Positions 1 through 5,980 are shown, numbered from the stretch's first letter. The stretch: DNA of 5,986 nucleotides from Alphaproteobacteria bacterium (GCA_024279045.1 JAJRRZ010000232.1:1-5986), one strand, 5' to 3'. Numbers and translations are program-made. The notes: generated from the letters alone by a model not told the origin.

Positions 1-9
1 AAAGGGGCA

Positions 10-18
10 TGCTACACT
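10..18 (+). promoter_or_regulatory. extended -10 promoter-like box
   Basis: The bases TGCTACACT resemble a sigma-70 extended -10 element (TG, one base, then TACACT at 13-18). Transcription would start near 24-26 and give a leader of about 37 bases before the ATG at 62. The -35 region lies outside the window, so this rests on one box only. If it is used, the in-frame GTG at 20 cannot be the start of the first gene. Confidence 0.4.
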
Positions 19-25
19 GGTGCGT

Positions 26-40
26 GAATTGCAGAATTGC
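26..40. repeat. tandem heptamer direct repeat GAATTGC
   Basis: GAATTGC occurs at 26-32 and again at 34-40, separated by one A, giving an 8-base period. It lies just downstream of the promoter-like box, about where transcription would begin. It could be a small operator or chance; no partner regulator is visible. Confidence 0.4.
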
Positions 41-61
41 TCGCGAACGGGATGTGAAACC

Positions 62-418
62 ATGAACACGCGCACCATCAAGGTGAGCTGCGAGGCCTGC
101 GGGGCCGAGGCGGAAGCGGAGATCACCGGCGTGATGGATCTGAAGGATGCGCTGCCGCCGCGCTGGAAGCGGCGCATCATCAACCACCGCGCCTACATCC
201 TGTGCGACGTGTGCGGCCATCCGGTGCAGTTCACCGGCGGTATCACGCCCTATCTCATCGAGGCGCTGAATCTGCCGCCCAATGCCACCTGCGACCTGGA
301 GGAAATCGACGATTTCAGGTCCGACCCGGAAGTCGCCACCTGGCGCCGCCAGCGCAAGACACTGGCGCGCATGGGCAAGAACCTCGACGAGCTGACCTTC
401 GACGACGACAGCGATTGA
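62..418 (+). CDS. hypothetical protein with two CxxC pairs (zinc-ribbon-like)
   Basis: I do not recognise this 118-residue protein, and no function is claimed. What can be seen: CEAC at residues 10-13 and CDVC at 48-51, spaced like the two knuckles of a structural zinc ribbon. Between them is a basic patch (RWKRR, 34-38). The C-terminal half is rich in acidic residues and ends DDDSD. There is no signal peptide or membrane segment, so it is probably cytoplasmic. I chose ATG 62 over an in-frame GTG at 20 because the GTG overlaps the likely promoter and its extra residues precede the first recognisable structure. The ribosome binding site is weak (CGGGA around 49-53). The gene is monocistronic or leads the pmbA cluster, separated from it by 98 bases. 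Confidence 0.8.
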   Translation: MNTRTIKVSCEACGAEAEAEITGVMDLKDALPPRWKRRIINHRAYILCDVCGHPVQFTGGITPYLIEALNLPPNATCDLEEIDDFRSDPEVATWRRQRKTLARMGKNLDELTFDDDSD

Positions 419-443
419 GTTTCCACCTTCGCTTTTAATGCCT

Positions 444-474
444 CCAGCCCTTGCGCTGGCGGGGGATTTCCGCC
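444..474 (+). other. two mutually exclusive short hairpins in the pmbA leader
   Basis: CCAGC (444-448) can pair with GCTGG (455-459), and GGCGG (458-462) can pair with CCGCC (470-474). The two stems share bases 458-459, so only one fully formed stem can exist at a time. Each stem has only 5 pairs and no T-run follows, so this is neither a clear terminator for the upstream gene nor a proven attenuator. Confidence 0.3.
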
Positions 475-482
475 ACCTCTTG

Positions 483-500
483 TGCATGCTTGTTCATGCA
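483..500 (+). promoter_or_regulatory. stem-loop abutting the pmbA ribosome binding site
   Basis: TGCATG (483-488) and CATGCA (495-500) form a perfect 6-pair stem around a 6-base loop, CTTGTT. The last stem base is also the first base of the Shine-Dalgarno sequence AGGAGGG (500-506), which lies 10 bases before ATG 517. A hairpin here could tune ribosome access, but the stem is short and no ligand or protein partner is suggested. Confidence 0.4.
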
Positions 501-516
501 GGAGGGATTTTGCACC

Positions 517-1884
517 ATGGCCGATGACGCACTGCTGAAACAGTTGCAGGCACTGGCCGCCAACGCCCTTGGCGCGGCGCGCAAGGCCGGAGCGGAAGCG
601 GCGGATGTGCTGGTTGCCGGTGGCGAATCGGTGGAGGTGGACGTGCGCGAAGGCGCGCTGGAGCATCTCGAACGCTCCGATGGCGCCTCGCTGGGCCTGC
701 GCGTGCTGATCGGCAAGCGCCAGGCGGTGGTGTCGGTGGGCGATCCGGCCAACATGGATCTGGCCGAGGCCGCCGAGCGGGCCGTGGCCATGGCGAAAGC
801 CGCGCCGGAAGATCCGTTCATCGGCCTGGCCGAGGCGCAGGCCGTGGCGCGCGACTGGCCGGATCTCGACCTGGCCGATGATTTTCCCGCCGATGCCGAA
901 GCGCTGGCGCAGACGCTGAAGGAGCGCGCCCTGGCGGCGGAAGAGGCGGCGCTGGCGGTGAAAGGTGTTGCAAAGTCCGTCGGTGCGGGGGCCTCGGCCA
1001 GCCGCTCGCTGGTGTTCCTTGCCGCCAGCAACGGCTTCGCCGGCGGCTATGCGCGCACCAGCTTCGGCGTTTCCGCCGCGGTCATCGCCGGCGAGGGCGG
1101 CGACATGCAGCGCGATTATGCCTATGACAGCGCCACGCACGATGCCGACCTGCGCGGGCCGCAGGACATTGGCCGCGAGGCGGGCGAGCGCGCCGTGCGG
1201 CGGATGAATCCGCAAAAGCCCGAATCGCTTTCCAGCGCACCGGTGGTTTTCGAGCAGCGCATTGCCGGCACCATCGCCGGGCATCTGGCCAGCGCCATCA
1301 ATGGTCGCAGCGTGGCGCGCGGGGCCAGCTTTCTGAAGGACAGCATGGGCCAGCGCATCTTGCCCGAAGGCGTGCAGGTCATCGACGATGCCCGCCTGGC
1401 ACGCGGCGCGGCGTCAAGACCGTTCGACGGCGAGGGCCTGCCCACCGCGCGGCTGGCGGTGGTGGAAAACGGCGTGCTGAACGCCTGGCTGCTGGACCTG
1501 GCCAGCGCGCGGCAACTGGGCCTGCAAGGCAATGCCCACGCGCGCCGCTCGCTCACCGCGCCGCCTTCGCCGGGCCCCAGCAACTTCTTCATCGACAATG
1601 GCACAGCTTCGCCGGAAGAGCTGATCAAAAGCATCAGGCGCGGCGTGCTGGTTACCGAGCTGATCGGCATGGGTGTGAACACCGTTACCGGCGATTATTC
1701 ACGCGGTGCATCGGGCTTGTGGATCGAGAACGGCGAAATCACCCACGCGGTAAGCGAAATGACCATCGCGGCGAACCTGAAGGACATGTTCGCCAGCTTG
1801 ACAGCCGCCAACGACCTGCGCTTCACAGGCTCGACCAATGCGCCGACGCTGCTGATCGAGGGCATGACCATTGCCGGACTCTGA
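517..1884 (+). CDS. pmbA: TldD/PmbA family protein, PmbA (TldE) subunit
   Basis: This 455-residue cytoplasmic protein matches PmbA/TldE in length (about 450 in E. coli). In the known system TldD and TldE form a complex that proteolyses small peptides, including microcin B17 precursor and the CcdA antitoxin; TldD carries the HExxxH zinc site and TldE lacks it. No HExxxH is present here, and the C-terminal signature ELIGMGVNTVTGDYSRGASG (381-400), followed by WIENGEITHAVSEMTIAANL (402-421), is that of PmbA. The start is ATG 517 because AGGAGGG sits 10 bases upstream; an in-frame ATG at 451 would add 22 unlikely residues. The 3' end overlaps the phosphatase gene by 14 bases, suggesting translational coupling. 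No tldD is in this window, so a partner would have to be elsewhere. Confidence 0.93.
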   Translation: MADDALLKQLQALAANALGAARKAGAEAADVLVAGGESVEVDVREGALEHLERSDGASLGLRVLIGKRQAVVSVGDPANMDLAEAAERAVAMAKAAPEDPFIGLAEAQAVARDWPDLDLADDFPADAEALAQTLKERALAAEEAALAVKGVAKSVGAGASASRSLVFLAASNGFAGGYARTSFGVSAAVIAGEGGDMQRDYAYDSATHDADLRGPQDIGREAGERAVRRMNPQKPESLSSAPVVFEQRIAGTIAGHLASAINGRSVARGASFLKDSMGQRILPEGVQVIDDARLARGAASRPFDGEGLPTARLAVVENGVLNAWLLDLASARQLGLQGNAHARRSLTAPPSPGPSNFFIDNGTASPEELIKSIRRGVLVTELIGMGVNTVTGDYSRGASGLWIENGEITHAVSEMTIAANLKDMFASLTAANDLRFTGSTNAPTLLIEGMTIAGL

Positions 1885-2776
1885 GGATGCCACATCCCCT
1901 GCCGCCGATCTGCCGCATCTGCTGGACGCCACGCTGGCGGCGGCGCGCAAGGCCGGAGAACTGGCCGCGGCGCGCTTCTGCACCGAGGTGCGTTGCCAGC
2001 GCAAGAGCGACGGTTCGCCGGTTACGGAGGTGGATCTGGCCGTCGATGCCCTGCTGCGCGAACGGCTGATGGCGGCGCTGCCGGAAGCGGGCTGGCTGTC
2101 GGAGGAAAGCACGCAAGGGCACGGCTGGCTGCGGCACGAGCGGGTCTGGGTCGTCGATCCGCTGGACGGCACCGGCGGGTTTCTGCGGCGCGATCCACAC
2201 TGGTGCATCGCCATTGCGCTCATCGAACAGGGTCGTGCGGTGCTGGGCGTCATCCACGCACCGGCGCTTGAACGCACCTGGTGGGCGCATGCGCGTGGTG
2301 GCGCGCTGATCAACGATACGACGGCGCGGGTGAGTGCGCGCACCACGCTGCAAGGCGCGCGCATCATCGGCCCGAAGCGCCTGCTGGATGCCAGCGCCTG
2401 GGAGACACCCTGGCCGCCGCTGGAAGTGCGGCGCTATCCGTCGCTGGCGCTGCGGCTGGCCTATGTGGCCTCTGGCGATGCCGACGGCATGATCGCGCTG
2501 GGCGGCAAGAACTACTGGGACGTGGCCGCCGGCGACATCATCGTGCGCGAGGCCGGTGGGGTGGCAGGCGACATGCAGGGCCGCTCCTTGCGCTATGATC
2601 ACGCCAGCGCGCGCGTTGGTGGCGTCATCGCCGCGCCCGAAGGATTGTTCGGGGAAATGGCGGCGCTGGCAAAAGGCTGGCGTGGCTGCTGCCAGCACGG
2701 CAAACATGGCATACATGGCAAACACGGCCAGCAGGGTCAGCAGGGCAATCACGGCAAGCGGGGGAGAAGGCAATGA
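1871..2776 (+). CDS. cysQ: CysQ-like 3'(2'),5'-bisphosphate nucleotidase / inositol monophosphatase family
   Basis: Member of the metal-dependent, lithium-sensitive phosphatase fold. CysQ enzymes convert 3'-phosphoadenosine 5'-phosphate, left over from sulfate assimilation, to AMP. Visible motifs are VTEVD (51-55), SEE (77-79), DPLDGT (96-101), WCIAIA (111-116) and YWD (215-217), together supplying the expected Mg-binding acidic residues. The start is TTG 1871, with GAGGG at 1858-1862 eight bases upstream; the next in-frame ATG would remove the first conserved helix and VTEVD. The catalytic domain ends near residue 271, giving a normal core length. A further 27 residues (275-301) form eight XXG triplets rich in His, Lys and Gln, which I do not know from this family. 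The assignment to CysQ rather than inositol or another small phosphate ester is likely but not proven by motifs. Confidence 0.85.
   Translation: MPDSEDATSPAADLPHLLDATLAAARKAGELAAARFCTEVRCQRKSDGSPVTEVDLAVDALLRERLMAALPEAGWLSEESTQGHGWLRHERVWVVDPLDGTGGFLRRDPHWCIAIALIEQGRAVLGVIHAPALERTWWAHARGGALINDTTARVSARTTLQGARIIGPKRLLDASAWETPWPPLEVRRYPSLALRLAYVASGDADGMIALGGKNYWDVAAGDIIVREAGGVAGDMQGRSLRYDHASARVGGVIAAPEGLFGEMAALAKGWRGCCQHGKHGIHGKHGQQGQQGNHGKRGRRQ
2693..2764 (+). repeat. degenerate 9-base tandem repeat encoding an XXG (collagen-like) tail
   Basis: Eight consecutive codon triplets end in glycine: QHG, KHG, IHG, KHG, QQG, QQG, NHG, KRG. At DNA level the unit is roughly CAYGGCAAA. The run includes AAA, ATA and CAT codons that are uncommon in the neighbouring genes. 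It forms the C-terminal tail of the phosphatase and ends just before the GGGGAG ribosome binding site region (2761-2766) of the next gene. Confidence 0.85.
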
Positions 2777-3009
2777 CCGACAAGGTGCGCGAATCGAAGC
2801 AGTATCTGCATCTGGTGTTCGGCGGCAGGCTGAAGGACGTGCAGGAGGTGGAGTTCGTCGATCCGCATGATCTCGACATCGTCGGCATCTATCCATCCTA
2901 TGCCGAGGCGCATCAGGCATGGGAGGAGAAGGCCCGCGCCACCATTGATGATTGCGAGGTGCGCTATTTCATCGTCCACATCCACCGCCTGCTGGAGCCG
3001 CAGGACTGA
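2773..3009 (+). CDS. DUF4170 domain-containing small protein
   Basis: A 78-residue soluble protein matching the alphaproteobacterial DUF4170 family, from recalled features: an N-terminal YLHLVFGGRL strand (12-21), an EFVDPHDLDIVGIYPSYAEA stretch (27-46), and a C-terminal VRYFIVHIHRLLEP (62-75). The function is unknown. In several alphaproteobacteria I recall this gene lying beside a pmbA-like and a cysQ-like gene, often followed by lipopolysaccharide genes such as waaA and lpxK; here rnhA follows instead. Its ATG overlaps the phosphatase TGA (ATGA), and GGGGAG at 2761-2766 lies six bases before the start, so coupled translation with the phosphatase is likely. One plausible but untested role is as a partner of that phosphatase. 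Confidence 0.88.
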   Translation: MTDKVRESKQYLHLVFGGRLKDVQEVEFVDPHDLDIVGIYPSYAEAHQAWEEKARATIDDCEVRYFIVHIHRLLEPQD

Positions 3010-3049
3010 AGATCGGCAAACGGCAAGAACCACGACCGGAACACCTGTC

Positions 3050-3523
3050 ATGCCCGCGCGCAAGCACGTGGAAATCTTCACCGACGGAGCCTGCTCGGGC
3101 AATCCGGGACCGGGCGGCTTCGGCGCGATTCTGCGCTATCGCGGGCACGAGAAGGAGCTTTCCGGTGCGGAGGAGCACACCACCAACAACCGCATGGAGC
3201 TGATGGCCGCCATTGCCGCGCTGGAGGCCCTGAAGGAGCCGGTGCAGGTGGATCTCTATACCGATTCGGAATATCTGAAGCGCGGCATCACCGAATGGCT
3301 GGAACAATGGAAGGCGCGCGGCTGGAAGACGGCGGCGAAGAAACCGGTGAAGAACGCCGACCTGTGGCAGCGGCTGGAGGCGGCCATGAGCGGCCATGAC
3401 GTGCGCTGGCACTGGGTGAAGGGCCACGCCGGGCACGAGATGAACGAGCGCGCCGACGCCCTGGCCCGCGCCGCCATTGCCACCTTGCGAAAAGATGGCC
3501 CGCCGGATGGCGGGGCAGGATGA
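3050..3523 (+). CDS. rnhA: ribonuclease HI
   Basis: A 157-residue enzyme, close to the 155 of E. coli RNase HI. It cuts the RNA strand of RNA-DNA hybrids during primer removal and R-loop clearance. All catalytic residues are present: D12 in FTDGACSGNPGPGG (10-23), E50 in TNNRMEL (45-51), D72 in YTDSEY (70-75) and D136 in NERADALAR (132-140), plus the loop histidine H126 in VKGHAGHE (123-130). The basic handle segment (QWKARGWKTAAKKPVKNADLW, 86-106) is intact, so this is not the handle-less type. The start at ATG 3050 matches the family N terminus, though the ribosome binding site is weak (CCGGAA, about 3036-3041). It follows DUF4170 after 40 bases and may share its transcript. Confidence 0.96.
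   Translation: MPARKHVEIFTDGACSGNPGPGGFGAILRYRGHEKELSGAEEHTTNNRMELMAAIAALEALKEPVQVDLYTDSEYLKRGITEWLEQWKARGWKTAAKKPVKNADLWQRLEAAMSGHDVRWHWVKGHAGHEMNERADALARAAIATLRKDGPPDGGAG
3499..3514 (+). other. GC hairpin at the 3' end of rnhA
   Basis: CCCGCC (3499-3504) and GGCGGG (3509-3514) form a perfect 6-pair stem with loop GGAT, inside the last codons of rnhA. No T-run follows, so I do not call it an intrinsic terminator. It could slow ribosomes or protect the mRNA end, or simply reflect coding for a Pro/Gly-rich tail. Confidence 0.3.
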
Positions 3524-3590
3524 CGAACTGCCGCCGCATGGGGGTGTTGCGCTTCTCGCCCTTGCCAAGGCCGCGCCCGTTCAGTAGGCC

Positions 3591-4973
3591 ATGCCCATGC
3601 AGGAGACACAGGCCACACCCACCCCTGTCATCACCGGCACGGAGCCGCTTGTGGCATGGATTGCCGCTGGCGAGAAGCCGCGCGAGCAATGGCGCGTGGG
3701 CACCGAGCACGAGAAGTTTCCCTTTTTCACCGACACCCATGCCCCCGTGCCCTATGATGGCGAGCGCTCCATCCATGCCCTGCTGCAGGCCCTGCGGGCC
3801 AGGCTCGGCTGGGAGCCGCTGATCGAGGATGGCAACCTCATCGGCCTGCGCGGGGCCAATTGCGGCAAGGGCTGCATCACGCTGGAACCGGCGGGGCAGT
3901 TCGAGCTCTCCGGTGCACCATTGTTCACCATCCACGAGACTGCCGCGGAGTTCGACGAGCACATGCGCCTGCTGCGCGAGGTGGCGGATGAGATGAACAT
4001 TGCCTTCCTCGGCCTGGGCGCGGCGCCGGAATGGACATTCGCCGAGCTGCCGCTGATGCCCAAGCCGCGCTATGGCATCATGCGCCGCTACATGCCGACG
4101 GTGGGGCGGCTGGGGCTGGAGATGATGTTGCGCACCTGCACCGTGCAATCCAACCTGGATTTTGGCTCGGAAGCCGACATGGTGCTGAAGATGCGCGTTT
4201 CCCTGGCCCTGCAGCCGCTGGCCACCGCGTTGTTCGCCAATTCGCCCTTCACCGAGGGCAGGCCGAACGGCTATCTCAGCTGGCGCTCGGCCATCTGGCT
4301 GGATACCGACCCGGCCCGCACCGGCATGCTGCCCTTCGTCTTCGACGAGGGGTTCGGCTACGAGGCTTATGTGGAACATGCCCTCGATGTGCCGATGTAT
4401 TTCGTCAGGCGCGAAGGGCGCTACATTGATGCGGCGGGCATGTCGTTCCGCGATTTCCTGGCCGGAAAACTGCCCGCACTGCCTGGCGAGTACCCGACCA
4501 TCGACAACTGGGCCGATCATCTCACCACGCTGTTTCCGGAGGTTCGACTGAAACGCTTCATCGAGATGCGCGGGGCCGACATGGGCGGCGCGCGCATGGT
4601 GCCGGCGCTGTCGGCCTTCTGGGTGGGGCTGCTGTATGACGACGCGGCACTGAACGCCGCCTGGGACGTGGCGAAGCGCTGGCCGGTGGCTGACATGATC
4701 GCCCTGCGCGAGGAGGTGCCGAAGCAGGGCCTGCGCGCACGCATTGGCGGGCGATCCTTGCGCGAGGTGGCGCGCGAGGTGCTGGCCATTGCCGCGCAGG
4801 GCCTGAAGGCCCGCAACCACGTCAATGCCAGGGGTGATGACGAGCGCCATTATCTGCAGGTGCTGGAAGAGATCGTCGAAGCAGGCCGCACCCCGGCGGA
4901 AGAGCTGCTGACGCGCTATCACGGCGCGTGGCGCGAACGCATCGATCCGGTATACGACGCCTGCCGCCTGTAA
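3591..4973 (+). CDS. gshA: glutamate-cysteine ligase, plant/alphaproteobacterial type
   Basis: A 460-residue cytoplasmic ligase catalysing the ATP-dependent joining of glutamate and cysteine to gamma-glutamylcysteine, the first step of glutathione synthesis. It belongs to the GCS2 family shared by alphaproteobacteria and plants, not the E. coli type. Signatures are GTEHEKF (37-43), LEPAGQFELSGAP (98-110, metal and glutamate binding), RRYMP (165-169), TVQSNLD (184-190), NSPF (217-220) and RFIEMRGAD (322-330). A second in-frame ATG at 3597 is an alternative start and has slightly better spacing from the weak AGTAGG at 3583-3588; nothing conserved is lost with either. Cysteines at 91 and 95 (CGKGC) lie just before the LEP motif, where I recall glycine-rich sequence in relatives. 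The gene follows rnhA by 67 bases without a clear terminator between. No gshB is present here. Confidence 0.94.
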   Translation: MPMQETQATPTPVITGTEPLVAWIAAGEKPREQWRVGTEHEKFPFFTDTHAPVPYDGERSIHALLQALRARLGWEPLIEDGNLIGLRGANCGKGCITLEPAGQFELSGAPLFTIHETAAEFDEHMRLLREVADEMNIAFLGLGAAPEWTFAELPLMPKPRYGIMRRYMPTVGRLGLEMMLRTCTVQSNLDFGSEADMVLKMRVSLALQPLATALFANSPFTEGRPNGYLSWRSAIWLDTDPARTGMLPFVFDEGFGYEAYVEHALDVPMYFVRREGRYIDAAGMSFRDFLAGKLPALPGEYPTIDNWADHLTTLFPEVRLKRFIEMRGADMGGARMVPALSAFWVGLLYDDAALNAAWDVAKRWPVADMIALREEVPKQGLRARIGGRSLREVAREVLAIAAQGLKARNHVNARGDDERHYLQVLEEIVEAGRTPAEELLTRYHGAWRERIDPVYDACRL

Positions 4974-5034
4974 AAGGCAATATGCACCACCGCCCCTGGC
5001 AGGGACATGTTCGTGCATGAAATCTTCAACTCGC

Positions 5035-5063
5035 CTTGAAATGCCCTCCATGTCTTCTCATGT
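5035..5063 (+). promoter_or_regulatory. possible heat-shock-type (RpoH-like) promoter for the histone-fold gene
   Basis: CTTGAAA at 5035-5041 matches the sigma-32 -35 consensus fully. After 14 bases, TCTCATGT (5056-5063) matches five of the seven fixed positions of CCCCATnT. This spacing lies within the known range, and transcription would start near 5070, about 70 bases before the gene. The -10 match is imperfect and alphaproteobacterial consensus sequences differ somewhat, so this is a candidate only. No better sigma-70 promoter is evident in the 165-base gap. Confidence 0.25.
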
Positions 5064-5073
5064 GCAGGGCCAA

Positions 5074-5086
5074 GGGAAGTTTTCCC
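5074..5086. promoter_or_regulatory. 13-base palindrome GGGAA-GTT-TTCCC
   Basis: Perfect 5-base inverted arms around GTT, in the leader of the DUF1931 gene and just downstream of the candidate promoter. This is an operator-like position for a dimeric repressor. As an RNA hairpin it would be weak. No regulator gene is adjacent. Confidence 0.3.
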
Positions 5087-5092
5087 ATTGTG

Positions 5093-5123
5093 CATTGCAT
5101 CCGCAATCATCGACAACATTGCA
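5093..5123. repeat. CATTGCA direct repeat pair and ATTGC/GCAAT inverted repeat
   Basis: CATTGCA occurs at 5093-5099 and 5117-5123, 24 bases apart. ATTGC (5094-5098) is also mirrored by GCAAT (5103-5107) across ATCC. The second copy runs into the ribosome binding site AGGGAG (5124-5129) of the next gene. This may be a regulatory site; the motifs are short enough to arise by chance. Confidence 0.3.
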
Positions 5124-5138
5124 AGGGAGATACAAGTC

Positions 5139-5585
5139 ATGGTCATGGGGGTTGCCCAGTTCGAGCGTCTGTTCCGCCATGCGGCGGGGCTGGATATCGA
5201 CAAGTCCGATCTCAAGCGGCTGGAGGATTTCATCAACAACGAGCTGCATGGCCTGTTGCTGATGGCCCAGCGGCTGGCGAAGATGAATGGCCGGGATGTC
5301 ATTACAGAGGCTGATGTGCCATTGACGCGCGGACTGCAGGAAAGTATCCGGCAGTTCCGTGAGCTGAACGAGGAAGTCCCGGTAAAAGATATCCTGGAGC
5401 GTCTGGCCAAGTTGCCGCCGCTGGATTTGGCGATTGGCAAGGATATGGAGGAAATGTTGCCTGATCTTGCCGGTGGCATGGTCATCTCACTGGCCAAGGT
5501 ATTCAAGGTCATCGACCCGGCCATGAAAAACCCGCAAACCGAACATTGGGAAAGGGTGGAGCACATCTACGAATTGCTGGTGTAG
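5139..5585 (+). CDS. DUF1931 family protein, predicted tandem histone fold
   Basis: A 148-residue soluble, all-helical protein matching DUF1931, the family of Aquifex aeolicus Aq_328, whose structure shows an ancestral histone fold with two units in one chain. The first unit spans about residues 6-75: a short helix (FERLFRHAAG), a long helix (SDLKRLEDFINNELHGLLLM), and the histone-like NGRDVITEADVPLTRGL (50-66), where R52 and the T56-A58-D59 region resemble the archaeal R-T pair turn. The second spans about 79-146, from VPVKDILERLA to WERVEHIYELLV. DNA binding is not established from sequence; the protein is near neutral to acidic, unlike typical basic histones. I chose ATG 5139 because AGGGAG lies nine bases upstream; ATG 5145 is an alternative. 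It ends with tandem stops TAG TAG (5583-5588). Its GC content is visibly lower than that of the upstream genes. Confidence 0.88.
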   Translation: MVMGVAQFERLFRHAAGLDIDKSDLKRLEDFINNELHGLLLMAQRLAKMNGRDVITEADVPLTRGLQESIRQFRELNEEVPVKDILERLAKLPPLDLAIGKDMEEMLPDLAGGMVISLAKVFKVIDPAMKNPQTEHWERVEHIYELLV

Positions 5586-5665
5586 TAGCAGACCTGCAAT
5601 TTGCACGGCAGCTGCACATTCACGTTGTTAGCGCCTCTCGCCATTCAGAGAGACCGTACTCCGGC

Positions 5666-5700
5666 ATGGCTGCCCTGCGGCATGTTCGTAGGGCAGTCAT
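5666..5700 (+). other. strong 11-pair stem-loop downstream of the histone-fold gene
   Basis: ATGGCTGCCCT (5666-5676) pairs with AGGGCAGTCAT (5690-5700) over 11 positions, with one G-U pair (5669/5697) and a 13-base loop. It starts 80 bases past the DUF1931 stop. The following bases have only TTT and TTTA-like runs, so it is a poor classical terminator. It may instead stabilise the mRNA 3' end or belong to a small RNA. Confidence 0.45.
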
Positions 5701-5785
5701 CCCGAACTTTACTTCGTGTTTACTCTGCCATCGTAGCTTGCCCATGGGGAATTTGCCGCCTGATGCGAACATGAGGTTCGTGAAG

Positions 5786-5834
5786 GGACAGTTCGTCCGG
5801 CGGACATGATGTCCACCGCGGGCACGACGCCCGC
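5786..5834. repeat. cluster of three adjacent inverted repeats
   Basis: Three perfect inverted repeats follow one another: GGAC/GTCC (5786-5789 and 5795-5798), GGACAT/ATGTCC around a single G (5802-5814), and GCGGGC/GCCCGC around ACGAC (5818-5834). The first two share the GGAC/GTCC core. The group could be a REP-like element, a multi-site operator, or a structured RNA. Confidence 0.4.
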
Positions 5835-5938
5835 ACATGCCGCCGGTTGGACACTTCCGGAAACACCATGATTTGGCCGTGCTGGCTGGCAGGGGGAGCT
5901 TGATTGGCGGCTTGTGTGGCCTTCAGTCCTGGAGGCGG

Positions 5939-5980
5939 CTGCTTTTCAAGCCTGGAAAGCGGGGATTTTGTTTCATTTTT
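5939..5980 (+). terminator. possible intrinsic terminator
   Basis: CTGCTTTTC (5939-5947) pairs with GGAAAGCGG (5954-5962), seven Watson-Crick and two G-U pairs, around the loop AAGCCT. After GGA comes a T-rich stretch with TTTT, TTT and TTTTT runs (5966-5980). A second hairpin, GCCTTC/GGAGGC (5919-5924 and 5931-5936), sits directly before it. The G-U pairs and the gap before the T-run weaken the call, and the transcript it would end is not clear. Confidence 0.35.

Noticed and set aside
250..1284. 344-codon minus-strand frame
   Set aside because: It overlaps pmbA and the upstream gene, has no family resemblance and has shadow-like composition.
2693..2764. CRISPR-like or minisatellite array
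   Set aside because: The repeats are only nine bases, have no spacers and keep the reading frame, so a coding repeat explains them.
1823..2920. 365-codon minus-strand frame with an apparent hydrophobic stretch
   Set aside because: It lies antisense to the phosphatase gene. The hydrophobic stretch is the reverse reading of the XXG repeat, not a membrane segment of a real protein.
4994..5004. CCCTG-G-CAGGG as a terminator after gshA
   Set aside because: A one-base loop cannot form a hairpin of this kind and no T-run follows. I see no clear terminator for gshA.
3288..5051. 587-codon open frame on the minus strand across gshA and rnhA
   Set aside because: It lies antisense to two well-supported genes with intact motifs. 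Its translation is rich in Arg, Ala, Gly and His with no recognisable domain, which is typical of antisense frames in GC-rich DNA.
5035..5053. CTTGAAA paired with CTCCATGT as a heat-shock promoter
   Set aside because: The -10-like box fits CCCCATnT better than the one I listed, but the gap is only four bases, far too short for a sigma factor. The box 14 bases away was kept as the candidate instead.
5546..5809. 87-residue plus-strand frame overlapping the end of the DUF1931 gene
   Set aside because: Its first part is an out-of-frame reading of the DUF1931 gene. It has no ribosome binding site and runs through hairpin-forming DNA.
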